Source: Hydrogenophaga sp.
Lineage (GTDB): Bacteria; Pseudomonadota; Gammaproteobacteria; Burkholderiales; Burkholderiaceae_C
DNA: 5,631 nucleotides
Reading direction: 5' to 3'
NCBI GenBank assembly: GCA_030684755.1
Contig: JAUXXN010000122.1
Coordinates: forward strand, 1-5,631
Position 1 is the first letter of the stretch. The number at the start of each line of letters is the position of its first letter. Positions 1 to 5,631 of the stretch are shown here, in pieces. The position numbers and the translations under genes were made by a program. Under the pieces are notes generated by a model. That model was given only the letters and a program-made list of their open reading frames with translations. It did no database searches and was not told where the DNA came from.

Positions 1-380
1 TCTTTGTGCACCACCTTGCGCCAGTCGTCCACCCAGCCAATGGCGCCAAAGCCCAAGGTCACCAGCAGCACGATCCAGACAAAGCGGTTGGACAGGTCAA
101 ACCACAGCAGCGTGGACAGCGCAATCGCAAACAGAATCAGCACACCGCCCATGGTGGGTGTGCCGCCTTTGCTCAGGTGCGTTTGCATCGCGTATTCGCG
201 GATGGGCTGACCGATCTTCAGCGCCGCCAAGCGGCGGATGAAGAACGGACCAGCGACCAACCCGACGATGAGTGCGGTCATGGCGGCCATGACGGCGCGA
301 AAGGTCAGGTACTGAAAGACGCGCAGGAACCCGAACTCGGGCCCGAGGGTTTGCAGCCACAGGGCCAGGCTAAGCAGCAT
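1..380 (-). CDS. mraY: MraY, phospho-N-acetylmuramoyl-pentapeptide-transferase, N-terminal part (3' part outside window)
   Basis: Only the first 126 codons are present; the gene runs off the left edge. MraY is a polytopic inner-membrane enzyme that transfers phospho-MurNAc-pentapeptide from UDP to undecaprenyl phosphate, forming lipid I (EC 2.7.8.13). The visible part begins [20 protein letters not shown] and contains hydrophobic segments at about residues 28-48, 76-94 and 98-116. It has the conserved KGGTPTMGG (71-79) and the catalytic DDxxK motif (D118, D119, K122 in [11 protein letters not shown]), which aligns with the first aspartate pair of E. coli MraY. The start is ATG at 380-378, with an AAGGA-type ribosome site (390-386) 5 nt upstream, inside the last codons of murF. 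The two genes overlap by 11 nt. The remainder should follow directly beyond the left edge. Confidence 0.97.
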   Translation of the reverse strand, partial: MLLSLALWLQTLGPEFGFLRVFQYLTFRAVMAAMTALIVGLVAGPFFIRRLAALKIGQPIREYAMQTHLSKGGTPTMGGVLILFAIALSTLLWFDLSNRFVWIVLLVTLGFGAIGWVDDWRKVVHK

Positions 381-1806
381 GGGCTTCCTTCGCTTCTTGT
401 TGTTGTGGTTTCGCATCTGGCGGTGCAAGCACCTGCAGTGCCTGCACGGCGCGCTCCATGCGCATAAAGCGCGAACCCTTGATCAGCACGCTGGCGGTGC
501 GGGTGCTGCTCACGGTGGCGCACACTTGGGCGACCAACGCGGGCACATCGGCCCAATGTTTGGGCGCGGGTTCGCCAGCGGCTTGCAGGGCTGCGGTGGC
601 TTGTTGCATCCAATCGCCCGCGCAATACACGGCTTCAATGCCACAGGCTTGCGCTTGGCGAAGCACTTCGAGGTGAAAGGCCAGCCCCTGATCGCCCACC
701 TCGCCCATGTCGCCCAGCACCAGCAAGCGCGGTCCGGGCAAGGCTGCCAACACATGGATGGCGGCCAGCACCGAGTCGGGGTTGGCGTTGTAGGTGTCGT
801 CCACCAGGGTGACAGCACGGTCCGCGAGATTCAACGAGAGCGCCCGCGAACGGCCACCCACAGGCTCAAAAGCATCCAGCCCGCGTCCGATGACCTCTAG
901 CGGCACGCCAGCGGCCAGTGCGCAGGCGGTGGCGGCGAGTGCATTGCGCACGTTGTGCTGCCCAGCGATGCGCAGGCGGCAACTCAGCACGCCTTCGGGC
1001 GTGGAGCAGCGCAGCCCCCAGGCACCACCGCCCCAGGTGGCTTGCAGTGCATGCACGTCGGCGCGGGTGTCGGTGTCGCTGAAGCTCAGCACACGGCGCC
1101 CAGCAGCCAGCGCCTGCCACACTGGGGTATATGCGTCGTCGCTGGGAAACACGGCCACGCCGTTTGGCGCCAGCGCACGGATGACGGAACCGTTTTCGCG
1201 GGCCACGGCGTCCACCGTGGACATGAATTCAAGATGTTCGCGCTGGGCGTTGTTCACCAGCGCCACCGTGGGTTGTGTGAGCGCGGCCAGATAGGCGATT
1301 TCGCCGGGGTGGTTCATGCCCAGCTCCACCACCGCCAAGCTGTGCGTTTCGCGCAGGCGCAGCAGCGTGAGCGGCACACCAATGTCGTTGTTCAGGTTGC
1401 CCTGTGTCGCCAGTGCCCGGTCACCCGCCTGGGCACGCAAGATGGACGCGACCATTTGCGTGACCGTGGTTTTGCCGTTGCTGCCGGTCACCGCTATCAG
1501 CGGCAGGTTGAACTGTTCGCGCCAGAGGCGGGCCAGTTCGCCCAGGGCCAACCGCGTGTCGGGCACTTCCACGCCGGGCAAACCGGCTGCTGCCAAGCCC
1601 GTGTGGGCGATAGCAGCCACCGCGCCTTGTGCTGCGGCCTGGGGCAAAAAGTCGTGCGCGTCAAAGCGCTCACCCTGCAGGGCGACAAACAGGTCGCCCG
1701 CCTGCAGGCTGCGGGTGTCGGTGTGCACGCGCTCCATCGGCGCAAGCAGCGTGCCCACGGCATTTGCGCCAGTGAGTTGGGTCAGCAATGCAGCCAGGTT
1801 TTTCAT
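370..1806 (-). CDS. murF: MurF, UDP-MurNAc-tripeptide:D-alanyl-D-alanine ligase
   Basis: Cytoplasmic ATP-dependent Mur ligase that attaches the dipeptide D-Ala-D-Ala to UDP-MurNAc-tripeptide (EC 6.3.2.10), the last soluble step before MraY. The 478 residues show an N-terminal substrate domain ([24 protein letters not shown], 30-53), the P-loop TGSNGKTT (107-114), [14 protein letters not shown] (136-149) and [10 protein letters not shown] (161-170). Further on are [10 protein letters not shown] (185-194), [11 protein letters not shown] (282-292), [10 protein letters not shown] (336-345) and LGDMGEVG (364-371). The C-terminal domain carries [12 protein letters not shown] (440-451). Length is close to the family norm, with a low-complexity Gln/Ala/Glu tail (about 462-478). 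The segment normally containing the carbamylated lysine reads VARENGSVI, with N205 at the expected position (see findings). The start is ATG at 1806-1804, sharing ATGA with the murE stop, with GGGAG 7 nt upstream (1818-1814). The stop TAG (372-370) lies inside the start of mraY. Confidence 0.97.
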   Translation of the reverse strand: MKNLAALLTQLTGANAVGTLLAPMERVHTDTRSLQAGDLFVALQGERFDAHDFLPQAAAQGAVAAIAHTGLAAAGLPGVEVPDTRLALGELARLWREQFNLPLIAVTGSNGKTTVTQMVASILRAQAGDRALATQGNLNNDIGVPLTLLRLRETHSLAVVELGMNHPGEIAYLAALTQPTVALVNNAQREHLEFMSTVDAVARENGSVIRALAPNGVAVFPSDDAYTPVWQALAAGRRVLSFSDTDTRADVHALQATWGGGAWGLRCSTPEGVLSCRLRIAGQHNVRNALAATACALAAGVPLEVIGRGLDAFEPVGGRSRALSLNLADRAVTLVDDTYNANPDSVLAAIHVLAALPGPRLLVLGDMGEVGDQGLAFHLEVLRQAQACGIEAVYCAGDWMQQATAALQAAGEPAPKHWADVPALVAQVCATVSSTRTASVLIKGSRFMRMERAVQALQVLAPPDAKPQQQEAKEAHAA

Positions 1807-3353
1807 ACGCTGGCTCCCGGCGTAGCGGCACGCTGCTGCAACGCGGCTTGGGCCTTCGCCCGGTCCGAAAACGGTTTCTTCACACCCATCACTTCTTGGT
1901 AATCCTCGTGTCCTTTGCCGGCAATCAGCACCACATCAGCCGCTTGCGCGTTGTGCACAGCCCAAGCAATAGCGCCTGCGCGGTCGGGTTCGGTGTGGGC
2001 TGTGTCGGGCTGCGTCAGTCCGGTCTGCATCTGCGCCAAAATGTCCAGCGGGTCTTCGCTGCGCGGGTTGTCGCTGGTGAGCACGGTGTGTTGCGCACCG
2101 CGCTCGGCCACCGCCGCCATCAAGGGGCGCTTGCTTGCATCGCGGTCACCACCGCAGCCCACCACCGCCCACAGTGCGCCACCGCGCTGCTGGGCCAGTG
2201 GTTGCAGCGCCTGCAAGGCTTTTTCCAGCGCGTCGGGCGTGTGCGCATAGTCCACCAACACCAACGGCTGCCCGGGTGCAGTGCTCGGCACCTGCTCCAT
2301 GCGCCCGGGCACCGGCGAAAGCGCCGTGCATGCCTGCACCGCGTCGGCCAGCGCCACCCCTTGTGTGCGGGCCACCGCCAACACACACAACAGGTTGGAC
2401 ACGTTGTAGCGGCCCACCAGCGGCAGGTTCAGCGGGTACAAGCCCACCACGTCTCCAGCCCCGTTGCGCTCGCCCACCACCAGCCGCATACCGCAGTCGC
2501 TCAAACCCAAGTCTTGTGCGAACAGCCGGGCTGAGCTGGCTTGCGCTGCATCTTCAATGCCCACGGTCCACACGTCCAACCCGCGCACGCTCAGCGTGGC
2601 TGCCAGCGGGCTGCCGCGTGGGTCGTCCAGATTCACCACCGCGCTCACCAAGCCCGGCCAGTCAAACAGGGCTGCTTTGGCAGACCAGTAGCGGTCCATG
2701 CTGCCATGAAAGTCGAGGTGGTCTTGGGTGAAATTGGTGAACACCGCCACGCGCATACGGCAGGCATTTAAGCGGCCTTCTACCAAGCCAATGGACGATG
2801 CCTCGATGGCGCAGGCGCGCAAACCAGCATTCGCCATGCCGCTCAAACGCGCTTGCAGCAGCACCGGATCGGGCGTGGTCAGGCCGGTGGGCACCAGCGC
2901 GTGGCCGGTGTCACCCGACAGCGGCGGCTGGCCAATGCCCAGTGTGCCGACCACCGCACACGGCTGGCCCGCAGCCGACAACAACTGCCCCAGCCACCAC
3001 GCGGTGGAGGTTTTGCCATTGGTGCCGGTGATGGCAATCACGTCCAGCCGGCTGCTGGGATCGCCGTAATAAGCGCTGGCAATGGGACCGGCCATGGCCT
3101 TCAAACCGGGCACAGCGAGCACGCGCTCATCGCTCCATGCAAAAGCCTCTACGCCTTGCTGCTCTACCAAAACGGCAGCAGCGCCCGCCTGCAAGGCTGT
3201 AGCCACAAAGCGGCGTCCATCGGTGGCCGCACCCGGCCAGGCGACAAAGCCGTCACCCGGCTGCACGCGGCGGCTGTCGCACTGCAGATCGCCCTGCACG
3301 CGGCTGCGCAGCCAGTCGGCCACGGCTTGGGGGTGGTGCATGGACAAGATCAA
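1803..3353 (-). CDS. murE: MurE, UDP-MurNAc-L-Ala-D-Glu:meso-diaminopimelate ligase
   Basis: Cytoplasmic ATP-dependent Mur ligase that adds the third residue, here predicted to be meso-diaminopimelate, to UDP-MurNAc-L-Ala-D-Glu (EC 6.3.2.13). With 516 residues it shows all family landmarks: the N-terminal UMAG-binding domain with DSRxVxPGDGF (26-36), P-loop TGTNGKTS (109-116), TTPDP (159-163), EASSIGL (184-190), DHLDFHG (211-217), and the lysine expected to be carbamylated in RYWSAKAALF (K226). It continues with DYAHTPDALEKAL (368-380), GCGGDRDASKRP (399-410) and GKGHEDYQ (479-486). SDNPR at 427-431 carries the DNPR signature of DAP-adding rather than lysine-adding enzymes. The chosen start is TTG at 3353-3351, which overlaps the ftsI stop as TTGA and has GAGGAG 5 nt upstream. 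An ATG at 3341-3339 (512 residues, beginning MHHPQAV) is the alternative, but that leaves the ribosome site 17 nt away. The stop overlaps the murF start as ATGA. Confidence 0.97.
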   Translation of the reverse strand: MILSMHHPQAVADWLRSRVQGDLQCDSRRVQPGDGFVAWPGAATDGRRFVATALQAGAAAVLVEQQGVEAFAWSDERVLAVPGLKAMAGPIASAYYGDPSSRLDVIAITGTNGKTSTAWWLGQLLSAAGQPCAVVGTLGIGQPPLSGDTGHALVPTGLTTPDPVLLQARLSGMANAGLRACAIEASSIGLVEGRLNACRMRVAVFTNFTQDHLDFHGSMDRYWSAKAALFDWPGLVSAVVNLDDPRGSPLAATLSVRGLDVWTVGIEDAAQASSARLFAQDLGLSDCGMRLVVGERNGAGDVVGLYPLNLPLVGRYNVSNLLCVLAVARTQGVALADAVQACTALSPVPGRMEQVPSTAPGQPLVLVDYAHTPDALEKALQALQPLAQQRGGALWAVVGCGGDRDASKRPLMAAVAERGAQHTVLTSDNPRSEDPLDILAQMQTGLTQPDTAHTEPDRAGAIAWAVHNAQAADVVLIAGKGHEDYQEVMGVKKPFSDRAKAQAALQQRAATPGASV

Positions 3354-5083
3354 AAAGACTCCTCGACCACATCGGCCACGATCTGGGGCTTGACGCTCAT
3401 GTCGGGCTGCACACCCATGATGCGCAAGGTTTGCTGCACGGTTTCACTGAACACCGGACCGGCCACAGCACCGCCGTAGTAGACGCCGTTGTTGGGCTCG
3501 TCCACCATCACCGCCACCACAATGCGGGGCGTCTCGACAGGCGCTAAACCGACGAAAAAGCTGCGGTACTTTTTGTCCGCATAGCCCTTACCCTCCTGCT
3601 TGCGGGCGGTTCCCGACTTGCCTCCGACCGAATAACCCATGGTCTGGGCGCGCTGACCGGTGCCACCGGGGCCTGCGGCCATTTCCAGCATCTTGCGCAC
3701 CGCTGTGGCATTTTTTTCACTGAAAACGGTCACACCGCTGGTTGTTGTGTCGGTCTTGACCATGCTGACCGGAATCAGGGCACCGTCGCGCGCAAAAATG
3801 GTGTAGGCCTGTGCCAGTTGAAACAACGAAGCAGACAGGCCATAACCGTAGCTCATCGTGGCCTGCTCAATCGGTCGCCACGTCTTGTAAGGCCGCAGCC
3901 GACCTGTTACAGCCCCCGGAAACGGCAACTGTGGCTTTTGGCCAAAACCGGCCTGCGCATAAATTTCCCACATGTCCCTCGGTGACATCTGCATCGCAAG
4001 CTTGACCGTGCCCACGTTGCTCGACTTTTGAATAATTTCGTTGACCGTCAATATGCCGAGTGGGCGCACATCGTTGATGCTGGAGCCCCCAATGCTGATG
4101 CGTCCAGGCGCAGTTTGTATTTGCGTGGTGGGTTTAACCATTCCTTTTTCCAACGCGAGGGCGGCAATGAACGGCTTCACGGTCGAACCCGGCTCAAAAC
4201 TGTCGGTGAGCGCACGGTTGCGCAATTGCTCGCCACGGAGGTTCTGGCGCCGGTTGGGGTTGTAGCTGGGGTAGTTGGCCAGCGCCAGCACTTCGCCGGT
4301 CTGCACATCAAGCACCACCACACTGCCCGCACGTGCCTTGTGCTCCTGCACCGCATCGCGCAGTTTCTGGTAAGCAAAATACTGCACCTTGCTGTCAATC
4401 GAAAGCTGCAGATCGGCACCATCCACCGGTGGAACCACCTCCCGAATATCTTCCACCACCCGACCCATGCGGTCTTTGATGACGCGGCGTGAACCCGCCT
4501 TGCCCGAGAGCTGCTGGTTAAAAGCCAGCTCAACGCCCTCTTGCCCACGGTCTTCCACATTGGTGAAACCCACCACATGCGCAGCGGCTTCACCCTCGGG
4601 GTATTGGCGCTTGTATTCGCGGCGCTGGTAAATGCCCTTGATACCCAGGGCCGCAATTTCTTTGGCCACAGGTTCATCCACCTGGCGCTTCACCCACACA
4701 AAGGTTTTGTCTTCTGGGCCCAGCCGCTTGCTCAACTCGGTCAGCGGCATGTCCAGCAACTTGGCCATCTCGCGCAACTTGGGGTCGGTACGGTCCACAT
4801 CTTCAGGAATGGCCCAGATGCTTTGCGCCACCACGCTGGAAGCCAGAATCAAGCCGTTGCGGTCCAGCACGCGGCCCCGGTTGGCTGGCAACTCCAACGT
4901 GCGCGCAAACCGCACCTCGCCCTGGCGCTGGAAAAATTCGTTGTTGAACACCTGCACATAGGCCGCACGCGCGCCCAGACCCGCAAATGCCAAAGCCAGC
5001 CCAGCCATGATGAACTTGCTGCGCCAAACTGGCGTCTTGCTGGCCAACAGAGGGCTTGCGCTGTAGTTGATGCTGCGGCTCAC
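3350..5083 (-). CDS. ftsI: FtsI (PBP3), septal peptidoglycan D,D-transpeptidase
   Basis: Class B penicillin-binding protein that crosslinks peptidoglycan at the division septum with FtsW and is the target of beta-lactams. With the GTG start it has 577 residues, about the family length. A short basic cytoplasmic N-terminus precedes one transmembrane segment (about 24-43, FIMAGLALAFAGLGARAAYV). The PBP dimerisation domain follows, with the conserved RG-RVLDRNG motif at 69-77. All three transpeptidase motifs are present: SxxK at 300-303 (STVK, nucleophile S300), SxN at 354-356 (SSN), and KSGT at 489-492. The start is GTG at 5083-5081, because GGGGAG lies 7 nt upstream and the protein then begins (M)SRSINYSASPLLASKTPVWRSKF, which I recognise as the usual Comamonadaceae N-terminus. 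The frame is open up to a TTG at 5161, giving 603 residues and a 20-nt overlap with ftsL. That start has no visible ribosome binding site and would add an arginine-rich leader. The stop is TGA at 3352-3350, next to murE. Confidence 0.96.
   Translation of the reverse strand: MSRSINYSASPLLASKTPVWRSKFIMAGLALAFAGLGARAAYVQVFNNEFFQRQGEVRFARTLELPANRGRVLDRNGLILASSVVAQSIWAIPEDVDRTDPKLREMAKLLDMPLTELSKRLGPEDKTFVWVKRQVDEPVAKEIAALGIKGIYQRREYKRQYPEGEAAAHVVGFTNVEDRGQEGVELAFNQQLSGKAGSRRVIKDRMGRVVEDIREVVPPVDGADLQLSIDSKVQYFAYQKLRDAVQEHKARAGSVVVLDVQTGEVLALANYPSYNPNRRQNLRGEQLRNRALTDSFEPGSTVKPFIAALALEKGMVKPTTQIQTAPGRISIGGSSINDVRPLGILTVNEIIQKSSNVGTVKLAMQMSPRDMWEIYAQAGFGQKPQLPFPGAVTGRLRPYKTWRPIEQATMSYGYGLSASLFQLAQAYTIFARDGALIPVSMVKTDTTTSGVTVFSEKNATAVRKMLEMAAGPGGTGQRAQTMGYSVGGKSGTARKQEGKGYADKKYRSFFVGLAPVETPRIVVAVMVDEPNNGVYYGGAVAGPVFSETVQQTLRIMGVQPDMSVKPQIVADVVEESF
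3359..3364 (-). promoter_or_regulatory. Ribosome binding site that selects the murE TTG start
   Basis: Read on the minus strand this is GAGGAG, lying within the last codons of ftsI. It sits 5 nt before the TTG at 3353, 11 nt before a second in-frame TTG at 3347, and 17 nt before the first in-frame ATG at 3341. Only the first spacing is good for a Shine-Dalgarno site. This is why the TTG was chosen as the murE start. Confidence 0.65.
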
Positions 5084-5145
5084 GCGGGCGCTCCCCGACC
5101 GCACGCGGCGGCCTGTCTGAGCACAGCGCAGCAAGAGAACGTCAT
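5080..5145 (-). other. 21-codon frame bridging ftsL and ftsI (possible coupling ORF, unproven)
   Basis: An ATG at 5145-5143 overlaps the ftsL TGA as ATGA. It opens a short frame ([21 protein letters not shown]) that ends in a TGA at 5082-5080, overlapping the ftsI GTG as GTGA. The frame fills the whole 58-nt spacer. It has no good ribosome site of its own (only a weak GGGA about 12 nt upstream), so any translation would depend on ribosomes finishing ftsL. The peptide resembles nothing I recognise and the arrangement may be chance. Confidence 0.25.
5091..5096 (-). promoter_or_regulatory. Ribosome binding site that selects the ftsI GTG start
   Basis: Read on the minus strand this is GGGGAG, 7 nt before the GTG at 5083. 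No comparable purine-rich site precedes the upstream in-frame TTG at 5161, where the sequence is CGCCTGCGCCTGCGC. Together with the family-like N-terminus that follows, this places the ftsI start at the GTG. Confidence 0.7.
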
Positions 5146-5441
5146 GGTTGCGCAGTCCCAAGCGCAGGCGCAGGCGATTGAGACACAGACACGTACTGGG
5201 TGATGGCCGGATTCACCGGACGCATCTGCAGCTGCAGAATGGCCAGCTGCTGTATGCGCGCTGGTGTGGCTTCGGCGCGCTTGCGCACCTGCAACTGCTC
5301 ATGCTCTGTATTGAGCTTGTGCGTCAGCGCCTGCGCACGGTCCAGCGCGGTGTACAGCCGACGCGATTCGTACTGGGTATGAACCAGATAAAACGCGCTG
5401 GCCAGCACCGCCAACAGCAACACCAGGTTGAATCGGATCAT
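5142..5441 (-). CDS. ftsL: Cell division protein FtsL
   Basis: A 99-residue bitopic membrane protein of the divisome. In known systems it forms a complex with FtsB and FtsQ and helps activate the FtsW-FtsI septal synthase. The N-terminus is a very short cytoplasmic end (MIRF) followed by a hydrophobic segment at about residues 5-20 ([16 protein letters not shown]). A charged periplasmic helix with heptad-like spacing follows at about 25-72 ([14 protein letters not shown] ... [21 protein letters not shown]), as expected of the FtsL coiled coil. The tail is rich in Pro, Ala and Ser ([13 protein letters not shown]). Length is typical for betaproteobacterial FtsL. The start is ATG at 5441-5439, sharing ATGA with the rsmH stop, with GGAAG (5453-5449) 7 nt upstream. 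FtsL proteins diverge strongly, so the call rests on length, topology and position between rsmH and ftsI together. Confidence 0.94.
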   Translation of the reverse strand: MIRFNLVLLLAVLASAFYLVHTQYESRRLYTALDRAQALTHKLNTEHEQLQVRKRAEATPARIQQLAILQLQMRPVNPAITQYVSVSQSPAPALGTAQP

Positions 5442-5631
5442 GCCGCCACTTCCGAACGCTCAGCCACCCGCATCACCGCGCTGCGTGAACGCGGGTTGGC
5501 CTTCACTTCTGTCTCAGAAGGTTTGACGCGACGGACCCCACGCAGGCGCATGGGCGCGGGCTCCGCAAACGGAACGCGGCGGTCCACCACCGTGCGCGAT
5601 TGACCAGCCATGAACTGCTTGACGATGCGGT
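5438..5631 (-). CDS. rsmH: RsmH, 16S rRNA (cytosine(1402)-N4)-methyltransferase, C-terminal end (5' part outside window)
   Basis: Only the last 63 codons and the TGA stop (5440-5438) are in the window; the frame enters at the right edge. The translation begins RIVKQFMAG and runs through [24 protein letters not shown] to [14 protein letters not shown]. This matches the conserved C-terminal end of RsmH (MraW): the 'EDRIVKQF' segment, then '[25 protein letters not shown]'. The two leftover bases (AC) fit the expected GAC aspartate of EDR. By family knowledge the enzyme uses S-adenosylmethionine to N4-methylate C1402 in the ribosomal P site of 16S rRNA. The SAM-binding domain lies upstream and cannot be checked here. 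The stop overlaps the ftsL start as ATGA (5441-5438), which suggests translational coupling. rsmH directly before ftsL is the standard dcw arrangement. Confidence 0.95.
   Translation of the reverse strand, partial: RIVKQFMAGQSRTVVDRRVPFAEPAPMRLRGVRRVKPSETEVKANPRSRSAVMRVAERSEVAA

Noticed and set aside
955..1902. Long plus-strand open frame (315 codons) opposite murF
   Set aside because: It is antisense to a clearly functional murF, rich in His, Gln, Arg and Ala as expected for the reverse of GC-rich codons, and has no recognisable domain. It is a shadow frame.
1788..2534. Plus-strand open frame (248 codons) opposite murE
   Set aside because: Same composition artefact, antisense to conserved murE motifs, and no family resemblance. 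Other plus-strand frames over 100 codons (for example 2853-3479 and 4541-5203) were dismissed for the same reason.
5162..5175. Short tandem GCGCAG/GCG repeat near the end of ftsL
   Set aside because: Only two to three imperfect units, explained by the SPAPAL codons of the FtsL tail; too short to call a repeat element.
5225..5238. 14-bp perfect palindrome TCTGCAGCTGCAGA inside ftsL
   Set aside because: It encodes the LQLQ stretch of FtsL (CTG CAG CTG CAG), and a repeat of these two codons is automatically palindromic. There is no spacer or loop and no sign of an operator or terminator.
1..5631. Internal promoters, terminators, RNA genes, CRISPR or mobile elements
   Set aside because: Genes overlap or nearly abut throughout, the only gap is 58 nt, and it shows no hairpin with a T-run and no convincing -35/-10 pair. 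Nothing suggests insertion or transfer.

Overview
The window is a segment of the division and cell wall (dcw) cluster of a bacterium. All genes lie on the minus strand, so the operon reads from high to low coordinates. The order is rsmH (3' end only) - ftsL - ftsI - murE - murF - mraY (5' end only), the canonical dcw order of Proteobacteria. High GC by eye and the protein sequences suggest a betaproteobacterium of order Burkholderiales, most likely family Comamonadaceae. Examples are the FtsI N-terminus 'SPLLASKTPVWRSKF', the MurF '[10 protein letters not shown]' segment and the RsmH tail '[25 protein letters not shown]'. This placement is from recognition, not a search.

Region by region: 5631-5438 is the last 63 codons of rsmH (16S rRNA m4C1402 methyltransferase). 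5441-5142 is ftsL, a small bitopic divisome protein. 5083-3350 is ftsI (PBP3), the septal transpeptidase. 3353-1803 is murE, which adds the third residue of the peptidoglycan stem. 1806-370 is murF, which adds D-Ala-D-Ala. 380-1 is the start of mraY, the translocase that moves the finished MurNAc-pentapeptide onto undecaprenyl phosphate. MurE, MurF and MraY thus catalyse three consecutive steps of lipid I synthesis, while FtsL and FtsI act at the septum.

The genes are packed almost without gaps. rsmH/ftsL and murE/murF overlap by 4 nt (ATGA), murF/mraY by 11 nt, and ftsI/murE by 4 nt (TTGA) if murE starts at TTG. The one real spacer is 58 nt between ftsL and ftsI. It can be spanned by a 21-codon reading frame that joins both neighbours by 4-nt overlaps. 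No internal promoter, terminator, RNA gene, repeat array or mobile element was found, and no stretch over 300 bases lacks a gene. Transcription presumably starts upstream of rsmH, outside the window.

This is a conserved housekeeping region and I see no undescribed system in it. The points worth a second look are the non-ATG starts of murE and ftsI, the ftsL-ftsI junction, and an asparagine in MurF where the family normally has its carbamylated lysine.
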